Shown here piece after piece: positions 41,528-51,119 of a stretch of 64,000 nt of DNA. The notes under the pieces are model-generated. The model made no database searches. It had not been told where the DNA came from and saw only the letters and a list, made by a program, of their open reading frames with translations. The position numbers and the translations under genes are program-made. Source of the DNA: Paenibacillus aceris (GTDB lineage Bacteria; Bacillota; Bacilli; Paenibacillales; NBRC-103111); contig NZ_JAGGKV010000001.1 in NCBI RefSeq assembly GCF_017874035.1, positions 682,001 to 746,000 on the forward strand, written 5' to 3'. How positions within the stretch are numbered: the first letter of the stretch is position 1; the number at the start of each line of letters is the position of its first letter.

Positions 41528-44073
41528 TGGATTTTCACACGCGAAAAGATGCCCTCCTTGCGGACCTCCAGCTGCACTTCCCCCATCTGGTCGGTTCGTA
41601 AAATCTGCGCGCCGCTCATCCTTAATCGTTCTACAACATCTGCCGCGGGATGTCCGTAAAGATTACCCTCTCCTACTGAAATCACAGCCGTTCGGGGCTG
41701 CCAATAGTCCAGCCATTCCTGTGAAGTAGAGTATTTGCTGCCATGGTGAGCAATTTTTAAAACATCAAGGCGATGCGAAGCATCTTCACAGGGCTGCGGC
41801 TCACATTCCGCCGCTATGTCCTTCATGCGTTCCAAGAGCGCCAACTCCGATTCTTTCCCTATATCTCCCGTGAAAAGCCACTTCGTTCCCAGCATCTCAA
41901 GAAGCAGTACGATGGAATACTCATTTTGCTCTTGAACAATCTCTGCATCTCGCACAGTTTCTTCAAAAGGATATAGCACACGCAGTCTAGTCGCAGCATC
42001 CAATTGGATCCAATCGCTTCGTTCCCCAGCGAGCAGCGGGATTTGTCGGTTGATGGCTGTACGGAATAGCTTCTCAATTCCTGCATTCGGGTTATAAGTA
42101 CCGTTGAACAAAAACTGTTTTACGGGAATTTGCTCAATCACAGCTTGCAGACCTCCGCTATGATCCGTATCTTCATGAGAGAGCACGAGCAAATCCAACT
42201 GATGAATACCCCGCTTCTTAAGTAGCGGTACGAGCATTTTTCGCCCTATTTCATAAGGGTCTTTGCGTTCTTTCCATGTTTCTCCCGCCTTCCTGAATGT
42301 AATTGTCCCGCCACCATCGATAAGGAGATTGCGCCCGTAGGGTGTACGGATTAGGATAGCATCGCCCTGCCCCACATCAATAAATTGAACGAGACCGGTC
42401 CTCTCGAAACGTTCAGGAGAATACCCCATCCACAGAAGTAAAAGGAAGACTCCGAGAGCCAGGCTTAGCCACATCGGCAGATTCAGGGTCCATCTGTCTT
42501 GTACGCGCTCTAACCTAATCGGATGCTCATCTATCCTGCCTCGAGACAAACGCTGCCACAGCCCATATATGCCAACAAGGACCAAATAATAAAAAGCGAT
42601 CCACGCAAAACTCGGTGACGGCCAGATCAATTTAAATTGATGCAGTTGCTGCAGCTTGTCTGTCGTCCAAAAGATGCCTTCATTTAACAATGAAATGAGC
42701 CAACCAAGCCCTCTGCCTGCCGGTAGGTAGAGTAGTCCGGCAAAGACAGCCGCAAGTCCCGCGGGAAACACAGCCAGGCTGATGACTGGAACCAAAATGG
42801 CATTAGCCAACCACGAAAGCAATGAAAACTGATTGAAATAGTAAATCGAAACCGGAAAGGAGACAAATTGAGAAACGAGTGTAATCGAAGCGGTGTTTCT
42901 TAACAGGGGAGAGCTAATCCAAGCTTCAAGCAAACCATTCACGGACTGCACACCAAGAATAAGCCCAAGTGTAACTAAAAAGGAAAGCTGAAAGCTTACG
43001 TCCAGCAGGAAATAAGGATTCCAGAGAAGCATTATCCAGGCGACGATTGCCATACTATGCAAAACATCCTTCGTTAACCCTCTCCTAGCTGCGTAAAGTG
43101 CGACCATAGCCATCAGTCCAGCCCTAACAATGGAGGGTGAGGCCCCCGTTAGTAAAATATAGAATGGCAGCAGCCAAAAACAAACGCGCATAGCCGTTTC
43201 CTTGGTCAGCTTTAGCCGGCGCAGGCTCCAGAAACAAACGCCCAGAAAAACAGCAACATTAAGGCCCGAGATGGCTAAAATGTGCGTCAGTCCCAGCTCC
43301 GAAAATTGCTGGAAACGCTCCGGATCGAGATCGTCGGTTATCCCGATCAGCATGCTTTTCATAAACCCCGCCTGCGGCGCGGGGAAGATCAGGTCCATGC
43401 GCCTGCTGAGGCCGCCCCGCAGCTCGTCGTTCCAGCGCAGCAGCTGAACGACGCCGAAGCGCGCAGCCGCAGGCTCAACCTGCGCCTGATCCACCCCTTT
43501 GGCTGACAGCAGCCAATGGGTGTGGTGAAGGCGCAAATACCGGCGGTAGTCGAAGCCGCCGAAGTTGCGCGCCGGGGACGGGCTGCGCAGCGTCCCCGAG
43601 AGTGTGACGGCGTCGCCTCGGCGCCAGGCCGACGCCACCTCCTGCTGCGCCTGCGCAAGCAAGCGCAGCGAGACCTGTACGCTTTCCCCGCCAAGCGGGA
43701 AAGCGTGGTCTTGGAAGCGGACGGATGCCGCTTCCATGGTGAAGCTGGCCCTGTCACCGTCGATGGTGACAGGGGAACTGAACCGGCCGAGCATCGTGAC
43801 TTCGATGCCGTCCGGGTTTTCCTGCTGCTGCGGTGGCAGCAGCAGGGCTGTGACGTTGCGCTGGTCGGTCCATTCGAAGTAGCCGCAGGCTACGCCGACC
43901 AGCAGAAGGGCGCACAGCGGCTGTCTGCCGGGCAGCCGCAGCAGCAGGATAACAAAGATCGCTGCAAGCAGCAGCACGCTCGTTGTCAAAGTGAGCCACG
44001 GCAGATCGCTATAGAGCGCGAGTACATAGCCAGTTATCCACAGACAGCATCCTATAACAACTGGTCGTTTCAT
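41524..44073 (-). CDS. comEC: DNA internalization competence protein ComEC/Rec2
   Basis: ComEC forms the membrane channel for single-stranded DNA uptake. In 849 residues it shows an N-terminal membrane/DUF4131 region, the Competence domain with LGLTHILAISGLNVAVFLG and many helices, and a C-terminal metallo-beta-lactamase-like domain with FIDVGQGDAILIRTPYG, LVLSHEDTDHSGGLQ and KIAHHGSKYSTS (metal-binding His/Asp). The N-terminal 200 codons (about 43370-43990) are markedly GC-richer than the rest. No strong ribosome site is seen directly at the ATG. The order comEA-comEB-comEC is as in B. subtilis. Confidence 0.95.
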   Translation of the reverse strand: MKRPVVIGCCLWITGYVLALYSDLPWLTLTTSVLLLAAIFVILLLRLPGRQPLCALLLVGVACGYFEWTDQRNVTALLLPPQQQENPDGIEVTMLGRFSSPVTIDGDRASFTMEAASVRFQDHAFPLGGESVQVSLRLLAQAQQEVASAWRRGDAVTLSGTLRSPSPARNFGGFDYRRYLRLHHTHWLLSAKGVDQAQVEPAAARFGVVQLLRWNDELRGGLSRRMDLIFPAPQAGFMKSMLIGITDDLDPERFQQFSELGLTHILAISGLNVAVFLGVCFWSLRRLKLTKETAMRVCFWLLPFYILLTGASPSIVRAGLMAMVALYAARRGLTKDVLHSMAIVAWIMLLWNPYFLLDVSFQLSFLVTLGLILGVQSVNGLLEAWISSPLLRNTASITLVSQFVSFPVSIYYFNQFSLLSWLANAILVPVISLAVFPAGLAAVFAGLLYLPAGRGLGWLISLLNEGIFWTTDKLQQLHQFKLIWPSPSFAWIAFYYLVLVGIYGLWQRLSRGRIDEHPIRLERVQDRWTLNLPMWLSLALGVFLLLLWMGYSPERFERTGLVQFIDVGQGDAILIRTPYGRNLLIDGGGTITFRKAGETWKERKDPYEIGRKMLVPLLKKRGIHQLDLLVLSHEDTDHSGGLQAVIEQIPVKQFLFNGTYNPNAGIEKLFRTAINRQIPLLAGERSDWIQLDAATRLRVLYPFEETVRDAEIVQEQNEYSIVLLLEMLGTKWLFTGDIGKESELALLERMKDIAAECEPQPCEDASHRLDVLKIAHHGSKYSTSQEWLDYWQPRTAVISVGEGNLYGHPAADVVERLRMSGAQILRTDQMGEVQLEVRKEGIFSRVKIH

Positions 44074-44105
44074 TTGAATTTGAATCTTGAATCCCCCTAT
44101 ACAGC

Positions 44106-44158
44106 AAAAAACCTCTCCCCTGTAGAGCCTTAAATAGGCTGCTCACTGGAAAGAGGTT
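44106..44158 (-). terminator. terminator between comEB and comEC
   Basis: On the minus strand AACCTCT pairs with AGAGGTT, with a nested AGCC/GGCT stem, followed by six T. It suggests that comEC is at least partly transcribed separately from comEB. Confidence 0.7.
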
Positions 44159-44202
44159 CCTCCTCTTTGCTGATTCTATTGATTTCACATGTATGTGCAT
44201 GT

Positions 44203-44715
44203 TTAATTCACAACGTCAGATACGGTTCCTGGCGGAGGCTCGTACCCTTCCATTCGGCGAAATACGATCCCTCTGTCTACCATGAGATGGCTTACTTTCT
44301 CATGATCCTTCGGATAGCCGCGGTGGAAAACAATCTCAATTACACCGCTGTTTGCCAACATATTGGCGCAGGTCCAGCAAGGCTGATCGGTGACATAGAC
44401 GGTTGAACCTTCCCGATCCTCGCGGTCTGTAAAAAGCAGCAGGTTTTGCTCTGCGTGAATCGTGCGGATACAGCGCTGCTTGCGGATCACTTCTTCAATG
44501 TTCTCCACTACTTTCAGCTCGATTTCCTCGACAAGCATGCAGCCCGCTTCTGTGCAATCAGGAACGCCCATGGGCGCGCCGTTATAAGCAGTCCCAAGCA
44601 GCTTTTTGCCTTGGACCAGCACAGCACCCACATGACGCCGATTGCATCTGGAGCGTGTGGATGCCATATAAGCGATGTCTAAGAAATAGGTATCCCAGTC
44701 TTTGCGGTTGCTCAT
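44203..44715 (-). CDS. comEB: ComEB, dCMP deaminase family
   Basis: A zinc-dependent deoxycytidylate deaminase-like enzyme encoded in the comE operon. Zinc and catalytic motifs are IHAEQNLLLF (HAE) and DQPCWTCANML (PCxxC); SRCNRRHVGAVLVQ and TAYNGAPMGVPDC are typical of the dCMP type. At 170 residues it is normal in length. In B. subtilis it is not needed for transformation, so it probably serves nucleotide metabolism. Confidence 0.95.
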   Translation of the reverse strand: MSNRKDWDTYFLDIAYMASTRSRCNRRHVGAVLVQGKKLLGTAYNGAPMGVPDCTEAGCMLVEEIELKVVENIEEVIRKQRCIRTIHAEQNLLLFTDREDREGSTVYVTDQPCWTCANMLANSGVIEIVFHRGYPKDHEKVSHLMVDRGIVFRRMEGYEPPPGTVSDVVN

Positions 44716-44804
44716 TGTAAGTTTCTCTCCTCCGCTGTGTCCTTTATATTCCTTTTTTCATTTCTAGTATTCTCTCATACTTCCTCTCAAAATAAAAGAA
44801 AGGA

Positions 44805-45242
44805 CTACGAAGAAGTCACATAAAGCAAAGGCTTAAGCTTCTCCAGTATTTTATCCCCAATGCCCTTGACCTCGGTTAGCTCTTCAATACGGCTAAATCT
44901 GCCTTTTTTCATGCGGTAATCCAGAATCGCCTTTGCTTTGCTTTCTCCAATCCCCGGCAAATCGTTTAATTGCTTGAGCGTTGCCGTGTTCAGATCCAGT
45001 TGACCGGAAGATGTTACGGGAGACGTACTTGATCCTAATACATCAGGGGTGGATGCTGCAACATGGCTTGTTGTGTCCGAAGGCGTACTTTGAGCAAGAT
45101 GAGCTTCAATTTGCGCATTCACGGAATTGAATTCCGTTTGTATCACAGGCGAGCGGCCCCCTGTCAGAAAAGGCCAAACAACAAAAACAACAAAACAGAA
45201 CCCTACAGCAATGTACAGAAATTTTTGGAATCGAAAAGGCAC
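44805..45242 (-). CDS. comEA: competence protein ComEA, helix-hairpin-helix type without SLBB domain
   Basis: A membrane-anchored receptor for extracellular DNA. One N-terminal membrane helix (residues 8-27), a Ser/Thr-rich linker, then two helix-hairpin-helix motifs: LDLNTATLKQLNDLPGIGES and FSRIEELTEVKGIGDKILEK. At 145 residues it lacks the SLBB domain that lies between anchor and HhH in B. subtilis ComEA. The start is GTG after AGGAGGGAATTC. It opens the comEA-comEB-comEC series and is divergent from comER. Confidence 0.9.
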   Translation of the reverse strand: MPFRFQKFLYIAVGFCFVVFVVWPFLTGGRSPVIQTEFNSVNAQIEAHLAQSTPSDTTSHVAASTPDVLGSSTSPVTSSGQLDLNTATLKQLNDLPGIGESKAKAILDYRMKKGRFSRIEELTEVKGIGDKILEKLKPLLYVTSS

Positions 45243-45417
45243 GAATTCCCTCCTAACGGTTTTACAATAAAATCACATGGTAAAAAAACAAGCTGCCCCA
45301 GCATAACAGCCGAGAAGCCAGCATATACATGAAAAAGCATCCGAATGGCATCCAAAACTGACCCCGTTCTATAAATATTAACGAAAGTGACTGATTTTTT
45401 TCGGGAGGGATTACTAG

Positions 45418-46257
45418 ATGAAAGCAGGATTCATCGGTACTGGGAGTATGGGAAGTATTCTGATTGAAGCGTTCATTCATTCTGGGGCTTTCAATCCGGA
45501 ACAAATGATTGCGGGAAATCGAACAATTCGTAAAGTAGAGCTTCTTGCGGAGACATATCCTGGGCTTCTGGTAGCCCAATCGAATAGAGAAGTCGTGCTG
45601 GGGAGCGATATCATTTTTCTGTGCGTGAAGCCATCAGAATATAAGAAGGTTATTGATGAAATTAAAGAGGACGTGCTACCCTCTCAGTTTCTCGTCTCCA
45701 TCACAAGCCCTGTGCTGATTACGCAGCTGGAGACACATTTACCAGCCAAAATAAGTAAAATTATTCCAAGCATTACGAACTATGTATTAAGTGGTGCGAC
45801 GCTTTGTATTCATGGCAATCGGATGCAGCCTGAGGATAAAGAGTACCTGGAAAACTTGTTTGCCCATATCTCTTCACCAATCCGGGTTTCGGAAAACTAC
45901 ACGCGTATTTCTTCGGACCTATCCAGCTGCGGACCTGCTTTTCTTGCTAATTTCATTCAATCCTTTATCGATGCGGCCGTTGAGGTAACAGGCATCACAC
46001 CTGAGGAAGCTACTCTGCTTGCCAGTGAGATGACTCTGGGTACGGGTAAATTGCTGACAACAGGCGGTTTCAACCCCCTGACCTTGCAAAAACGCGTCTC
46101 TGTTCCCGGCGGGATTACAGCTGAAGGATTGCGTATTTTGGACGAAGAGCTTTCCGGCGTTTTCTCGCGCGTTATCCGCGCTACTCACGCCAAATATCAA
46201 GAAGACCTTGAGAAGACTGAGCAGCAATTAACGATCAAGCAGCAGTCTTCCCAATAG
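45418..46257 (+). CDS. comER: ComER, pyrroline-5-carboxylate reductase-like protein
   Basis: A ProC-related protein encoded divergently from comEA in bacilli; in B. subtilis it is dispensable for competence, and it has been linked to sporulation in other bacilli. KAGFIGTGSMGSILIEAF is the NADP-binding start; DIIFLCVKPSEYKKV, the Ser/Cys-rich SSDLSSCGPAFLANFIQSF and VSVPGGITAEGLRIL are the ProC blocks. At 279 residues it is normal. ATG follows AGGGATT. Confidence 0.92.
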   Translation: MKAGFIGTGSMGSILIEAFIHSGAFNPEQMIAGNRTIRKVELLAETYPGLLVAQSNREVVLGSDIIFLCVKPSEYKKVIDEIKEDVLPSQFLVSITSPVLITQLETHLPAKISKIIPSITNYVLSGATLCIHGNRMQPEDKEYLENLFAHISSPIRVSENYTRISSDLSSCGPAFLANFIQSFIDAAVEVTGITPEEATLLASEMTLGTGKLLTTGGFNPLTLQKRVSVPGGITAEGLRILDEELSGVFSRVIRATHAKYQEDLEKTEQQLTIKQQSSQ

Positions 46258-46270
46258 TCTTTTTTCTTTA

Positions 46271-48730
46271 TTAACCTACAACGATGTTAACTAATTTCCC
46301 TTTTACAACAATCAATTTGCGAACGGCCTTTCCGGCGGTCGCTTCTTTGACTTTGTCGAGATCAAAAGCAATTTTCTCCATTGCAGCTTCATCGGTATCT
46401 TTTGAGATCAGCACACGGTCCACAATTTTGCCGTTAACCTGCACCACGATCTCGATTTCATTGTCTACGGTCCATGCTTCGTCATAAGTCGGCCAAGGCG
46501 TATACGTAATCGACTCGGTGCCGCCCAGTTTCTCCCAAAGCTCTTCGGCCAGATGCGGCGCAAGCGGGGACAGCATCTGAACGAAGTTTTTCATCGCTTC
46601 AAGAGGTAAACGTTCTGTTTTATAAGCTTCATTGACGAAAATCATCATTTGGCTAATCGCCGTATTAAACCGCAGCGCTTCGAAATCCTCAGTAATTTTT
46701 TTGACGGAACGGTGCCATGTCCGTTTGAACGTATCACTGCCAAGCGTTTCATCCGCGCTGATTTTGGACTGAACTTGACCGTTCTCATCCACAAAGAGTC
46801 TCCACACACGGTTCAAATAGCGGTAAATCCCGTCTACCCCGGTCGTGTTCCAAGGCTTTGTAGCTTCAAGTGGTCCCATGAACATTTCGTAAATACGAAG
46901 TGTATCCGCACCTTGATCGCTTACGATATCATCCGGATTTACAACGTTGCCGCGTGATTTACTCATTTTCTCCATGTTTTCACCAAGAATCATCCCTTGG
47001 TTTACTAGCTTATGGAACGGCTCTTTCGTATGAACAAATCCAAGATCATAAAGCACTTTATGCCAGAAACGGGCATACAGCAAATGAAGTACCGCATGCT
47101 CCGCGCCGCCGATATAAAGATCGACTGGCAGCCATTGCTGTTGAAGCTCATGTGAGCAGAACTCTTTATCATTGCGTGGATCGATGAAACGCAGGTAGTA
47201 CCAGCAGCTGCCAGCCCATTGCGGCATCGTATTCGTCTCGCGGCGGGCTTTCATCCCCGTTTCCGGATCGATGGTATTGACCCATTCCGATACGTTCGCC
47301 AGCGGTGATTCCCCTGTGCCCGAAGGTTTAATTTCATCTACTTGAGGAAGCAGAAGCGGAAGCTGGTCAACCGGTACAGGCTTCATCGTACCATCTTCCA
47401 GGTGAAGAATCGGAATCGGCTCTCCCCAATATCTTTGACGGCTGAACAGCCAGTCTCTCAAACGGTAAGTGACCTTACCTTGACCTTTGCCGTTCTCTTC
47501 AAGCCAAGCGATCATGTGACTGATCCCTTGCTCAATGTTCATGCCATCAATAGGTCCGGAATTCACATGAGCGCCATCTCCAGCGTAAGCTTCTTTCTCC
47601 ACATTGCCGCCTTGCACAACTTCAATAATCGGCAGATCGAACTGTTTCGCAAACTCCCAGTCGCGTTGATCGTGCCCTGGCACTGCCATGATGGCTCCAG
47701 TCCCGTAACCGCCAAGCACATAATCGGCAATCCAGATAGGCACTTTCCCGCCGTTTACCGGGTTTATTGCATAAGCACCCGTGAAAACGCCTGTTTTGTC
47801 CTTGGCCAAATCTGTACGCTCGAGATCGCTCTTGCGGGAAGCCTTTTCTTGGTACTCCTTCACAGCGGACACTTGCCCGTCTGTTGTAATCTGCTGAACA
47901 AGCTCATGCTCAGGTGCAAGAACGCAATAAGTCGCTCCGAACAAAGTATCTGGTCTAGTCGTAAATACGGTCAGACTCTTCTCCTCATGTCCTTCGATAG
48001 CAAATTGAACCTCTGCTCCAGTTGATTTACCGATCCAGTTGCGCTGCATATCCTTGATGCTTTCCGACCAGTCAAGTTCCTCAAGATCCTCGAGCAAACG
48101 CTCCGCGTATTCTGTAATTTTCAGAATCCATTGACGCATCGGTTTACGGATAACCGGGTGGCCTCCGCGCTCACTTAGGCCGTCGATAACCTCTTCATTG
48201 GCAAGAACGGTCCCCAGTGCCGGACACCAGTTAACAGGAACTTCATCTACATAAGCAAGGCCTTTGTTGTAAAGCTGGATGAAGATCCATTGAGTCCATT
48301 TGTAATACTCCGGATCTGTCGTAGAGATTTCGCGGTCCCAATCATAGGAGAACCCGAGCGATTTAATTTGACGACGGAATGTATCGATATTTTTCTTCGT
48401 AAAATCGCGAGGATCATTCCCTGTATCCAATGCGTATTGCTCAGCCGGAAGTCCGAAAGCATCCCAGCCCATTGGGTGAAGGACGTTGTAGCCTCTCATG
48501 CGTTTAAAACGGGAGACGATATCCGTAGCCGTGTAGCCTTCTGGATGTCCTACATGCAGACCTGCTCCAGACGGGTATGGAAACATATCCAGCGCATAAA
48601 ATTTCGGATTATCCGAGTTTTCCAACACTTTGAATGTTTTCTTAGCATCCCAGTAAGCTTGCCATTTGGGCTCAATCGCTTGCGGATTGTAGCCTTGTAA
48701 TTCCTTTGTTTCTTTTGTTTCCTGAGTCAT
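46271..48730 (-). CDS. leuS: leucyl-tRNA synthetase
   Basis: A class I synthetase that charges tRNA-Leu. The HIGH motif appears as HVGHPEGYT near residue 55, the KMSKS motif as [13 protein letters not shown] near residue 585; the editing (CP1) domain has [12 protein letters not shown]. The bacterial LeuRS C-terminal domain ends with [14 protein letters not shown]. At 819 residues it is full length. A T-box leader with a CTC specifier lies upstream. Insertion of leuS between comER and the yqeM side of the cluster differs from B. subtilis. Confidence 0.97.
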   Translation of the reverse strand: MTQETKETKELQGYNPQAIEPKWQAYWDAKKTFKVLENSDNPKFYALDMFPYPSGAGLHVGHPEGYTATDIVSRFKRMRGYNVLHPMGWDAFGLPAEQYALDTGNDPRDFTKKNIDTFRRQIKSLGFSYDWDREISTTDPEYYKWTQWIFIQLYNKGLAYVDEVPVNWCPALGTVLANEEVIDGLSERGGHPVIRKPMRQWILKITEYAERLLEDLEELDWSESIKDMQRNWIGKSTGAEVQFAIEGHEEKSLTVFTTRPDTLFGATYCVLAPEHELVQQITTDGQVSAVKEYQEKASRKSDLERTDLAKDKTGVFTGAYAINPVNGGKVPIWIADYVLGGYGTGAIMAVPGHDQRDWEFAKQFDLPIIEVVQGGNVEKEAYAGDGAHVNSGPIDGMNIEQGISHMIAWLEENGKGQGKVTYRLRDWLFSRQRYWGEPIPILHLEDGTMKPVPVDQLPLLLPQVDEIKPSGTGESPLANVSEWVNTIDPETGMKARRETNTMPQWAGSCWYYLRFIDPRNDKEFCSHELQQQWLPVDLYIGGAEHAVLHLLYARFWHKVLYDLGFVHTKEPFHKLVNQGMILGENMEKMSKSRGNVVNPDDIVSDQGADTLRIYEMFMGPLEATKPWNTTGVDGIYRYLNRVWRLFVDENGQVQSKISADETLGSDTFKRTWHRSVKKITEDFEALRFNTAISQMMIFVNEAYKTERLPLEAMKNFVQMLSPLAPHLAEELWEKLGGTESITYTPWPTYDEAWTVDNEIEIVVQVNGKIVDRVLISKDTDEAAMEKIAFDLDKVKEATAGKAVRKLIVVKGKLVNIVVG

Positions 48731-48765
48731 GTGAAATTTCCTCCCTGTTTACGGCTATAAGCGCC

Positions 48766-49042
48766 AAAAAACCCCTCATCGCTAGCGGATATCGCTAGGG
48801 ACGAGAGGTTAGATTCCCGTGGTACCACCCTAGTTAACACTAGGCATACTTTGCCTGTGCTCACTCTGCCCCTTAACGCGGGTGAAACGATCCGGCTAGC
48901 GCCACAACGTGCGGCGATTCACCCTCTAGCTCCAAGGCGAGTTCACTAGACGGACATCTACCGGCTTCCACCCTTTAACCGGCTCTCTGAGAGATGCTGT
49001 ACAAGCTACTAATCCTCTTCCAAGCTTTAAGATCATCTGATT
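48766..49042 (-). promoter_or_regulatory. T-box leader of leuS (leucine specifier)
   Basis: The conserved T-box AGGGTGGTACCACG lies at 48818-48831 (minus). A terminator (CCTCTCGTCCCTAGCG / CGCTAGCGATGAGGGG and a T run) follows at 48765-48809. The codon CTC at 48939-48941 in GTGAACTCGCC is the likely specifier for Leu. Uncharged tRNA-Leu would favour read-through into leuS. Confidence 0.92.
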
Positions 49043-49049
49043 AGCTTTG

Positions 49050-49079
49050 ATTATATGTAAAATAATGCAGCACTGTCAA
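49050..49079 (-). promoter_or_regulatory. SigA promoter of the leuS T-box transcript
   Basis: On the minus strand TTGACA, 18 bases, TATAAT: a near-consensus promoter directly upstream of the T-box leader. Confidence 0.85.
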
Positions 49080-49100
49080 GCGGCGAGACTCCTAATGCCT

Positions 49101-49862
49101 TTATTTCTTCGCAATGAAGAAGGCCCGTTCTGTCTGCTTGGTTGGCTCATCCCACGTAAAGTCAGCAGCCATATGCACTTCGCGAAAGCCCGCAGCCCGC
49201 AGCATCGACTCCAGCCAGTCCAAGGCATAAGCGCGCTGCTCGTGTGTTTCATCGATGCGCCGGAATAGTTCCTTGCTGCCGCTCTCTTTTACAAATATGG
49301 TTAAATCATGCTGAATTTGTACTCTTTCCTCATCCAGCTCGCTTGTCCAAATGTACGCCACATCGTCTTCGTTTAAGAAAAAGGGCTGCGCTTCCGCATA
49401 AGCAAACAGCTGCTGGGGCGTATGCACATCGAACAGAAATAACCCGTCAGGCTTAAGACCCTCATAGGTTTGACGAAAAGCGTCAACGATGTCTTCTTCC
49501 TCTAGTAAATAGTTAAGACTATCACAGAAAGATAGCGCCACATCAACGGACTCGCCTAATTCCCATTCCCTTAAATCCTGCTGCAGCCAGCGGATCGCTC
49601 CGCCGCGAAGCAGCGAAAGCTGTTCTCCAGCTTTCTGATCAGCGACAGCCAGCATGTCTTCCGACAAATCGATCCCTGTCAACTGGTAGCCTTCCATTGC
49701 GAGAGGAATCGTCAAATTCCCGGTACCGCAGCCTAAGTCCACGATGGTCGCCGGCTTCACGCCGAATCGATCAAAGCTTTCTTTGACAAAACGAAGCCAG
49801 TCCTTATAGGGCATGGTGTTCATTAAGCGGTCATAGGTGTAGGCAAATTCTTCATAGCTCAT
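49101..49862 (-). CDS. yqeM: class I SAM-dependent methyltransferase YqeM
   Basis: A Rossmann-fold methyltransferase of unknown substrate. YEEFAYTYDRLMNTMPYKDW precedes the SAM site IVDLGCGTGNLTIPLA; GIDLSEDMLAVAD and VALSFCDSLNYLLEEED follow. At 253 residues it is the normal YqeM length. It lies one base after the CvfB-like gene and closes the yqeG-yqeM run of B. subtilis synteny. Confidence 0.88.
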   Translation of the reverse strand: MSYEEFAYTYDRLMNTMPYKDWLRFVKESFDRFGVKPATIVDLGCGTGNLTIPLAMEGYQLTGIDLSEDMLAVADQKAGEQLSLLRGGAIRWLQQDLREWELGESVDVALSFCDSLNYLLEEEDIVDAFRQTYEGLKPDGLFLFDVHTPQQLFAYAEAQPFFLNEDDVAYIWTSELDEERVQIQHDLTIFVKESGSKELFRRIDETHEQRAYALDWLESMLRAAGFREVHMAADFTWDEPTKQTERAFFIAKK

Positions 49863-49863
49863 A

Positions 49864-50757
49864 TCAGCTGGGATTCTCCTCTTTTTTCAAATAGGTCCAA
49901 TCATCCTCCTGATAGATGAGTCCGTCTTTCATCAACTTGCCTAGAGCACGCTTGAACGCCGCTTTGCTAAGGCCAAACCTGTCCTTAATAATATCGGCAG
50001 ACGTTTTATCTGAAAATGGCATAGCATTCCCAGGGCGCTCCTCAAGGACACTGAGAATTTTCTCTGCGTCTTCATCCCGACCTTTTTCCTTCGGCTGCCG
50101 CATTGACAGATTCACACGTCCATCTTCTTCGCGAACAAAGGCGACTCTCACCTCAACCAGCTCACCTACACGCAATAATCGTGTCCGTTCTGTAGGGGCA
50201 ATGAGTCCGATTACGCCATAACCGAGAACACCAGCCTCGCAAATCACAAAAGTTCCCATTTGCAGAGGTCTGTACACGCGAGCTTTCACCCAGCGGTTGC
50301 TCCAGCTTGAAGGCGCACGCACACAAAGTGGAGCCAAGTCCTCTTCCAGAGCCAACTTCGCAATTAAGCGCCCTTGACGATCGTGAGCTAACGTCGCAAA
50401 CACCTTGTCCCCCACCTGAGGCCGCAATTCCTCTAATTCCGGCACATGACGGTAAGGAAGAAGCAGGTTGCGCCCAAGCCCCATTTCAAGGAAATAGCCA
50501 AATCTCGGATGAATATCGACAACTTCAAGCAATCCGACTTCACCCATTTGGATAAGCGGACGTTTCATCGTTGCCATTAGCCTGTCCTGCGTATCATGGA
50601 ACAAAAAAGCTTCCACGTGATCACCGGCTTTGATTTTGCCCACGATTTCCGCATAAGGTAACAGGACATCCTGATAACCATCGCTTAAGAAAAATCCATT
50701 AGGCGGAACTTCCCTCGCTACCTCAAGGGTAACGAGGGATCCTGCTTCCAGTCTCAT
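49864..50757 (-). CDS. S1-domain RNA-binding protein, CvfB/YitL-like
   Basis: The CvfB family binds RNA; in staphylococci it affects virulence gene expression. It has 297 residues with three or four S1/OB-like beta units (VTLEVAREVPPNGFFLSD; GEVGLLEVVDIHPRFGYFLE; LRVGELVEVRVAFVREEDGR) and a C-terminal winged helix (DIIKDRFGLSKAAFKRALGKLMKDGLIY). ATG at 50757 overlaps the rsfS stop (ATGA), so it is coupled; the ten-codon longer frame is a shadow of rsfS. It is inserted between rsfS and yqeM relative to B. subtilis. Confidence 0.88.
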   Translation of the reverse strand: MRLEAGSLVTLEVAREVPPNGFFLSDGYQDVLLPYAEIVGKIKAGDHVEAFLFHDTQDRLMATMKRPLIQMGEVGLLEVVDIHPRFGYFLEMGLGRNLLLPYRHVPELEELRPQVGDKVFATLAHDRQGRLIAKLALEEDLAPLCVRAPSSWSNRWVKARVYRPLQMGTFVICEAGVLGYGVIGLIAPTERTRLLRVGELVEVRVAFVREEDGRVNLSMRQPKEKGRDEDAEKILSVLEERPGNAMPFSDKTSADIIKDRFGLSKAAFKRALGKLMKDGLIYQEDDWTYLKKEENPS

Positions 50758-51101
50758 ACGCGCTCCACAACTTTGGCATCGGACCAAAGTCTTTCGATAT
50801 TATAGTATTCGCGGTCATCGCGGTGGAAAACGTGCAGAACTACATCTCCTAAATCAAGCAGAACCCATCTCGCTGTATCAATACCTTCGTAACCTCTAAT
50901 CGTGACGCCATACTCATGCGCTTTCTTTCTGGCTTCGCTGGCAATCGCTTGGACTTGTGTTTCCGAATTACCATGGCAAATGACGAAATAATCGGCAATC
51001 AGGGAGACCCCTTGCAAATTAAGCGTTACGACATCCGCCGCTTTTTTGTCCTCAGCAGCCTCTACGACAAATGCTAAAATTTCCTCTGGGCTTTTACTCA
51101 T
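50754..51101 (-). CDS. rsfS: ribosome silencing factor RsfS
   Basis: RsfS (YqeL) binds L14 and prevents 50S-30S joining in starvation. VVTLNLQGVSLIADYFVICHG, VTIRGYEGIDTARWVLLDLG and VVLHVFHRDDREYYNIERLW are the family blocks. At 115 residues it is normal. ATG follows GGAGG. Position between yqeK and the CvfB-like gene supports the call. Confidence 0.96.
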   Translation of the reverse strand: MSKSPEEILAFVVEAAEDKKAADVVTLNLQGVSLIADYFVICHGNSETQVQAIASEARKKAHEYGVTIRGYEGIDTARWVLLDLGDVVLHVFHRDDREYYNIERLWSDAKVVERV

Positions 51102-51119
51102 TCAATCAACCTCCATAGG

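Noticed and set aside
43516..44133. 205-residue plus-strand frame
   Set aside because: It is antisense to the GC-rich start of comEC; open only because of composition, with Gln/Arg-rich nonsense sequence.
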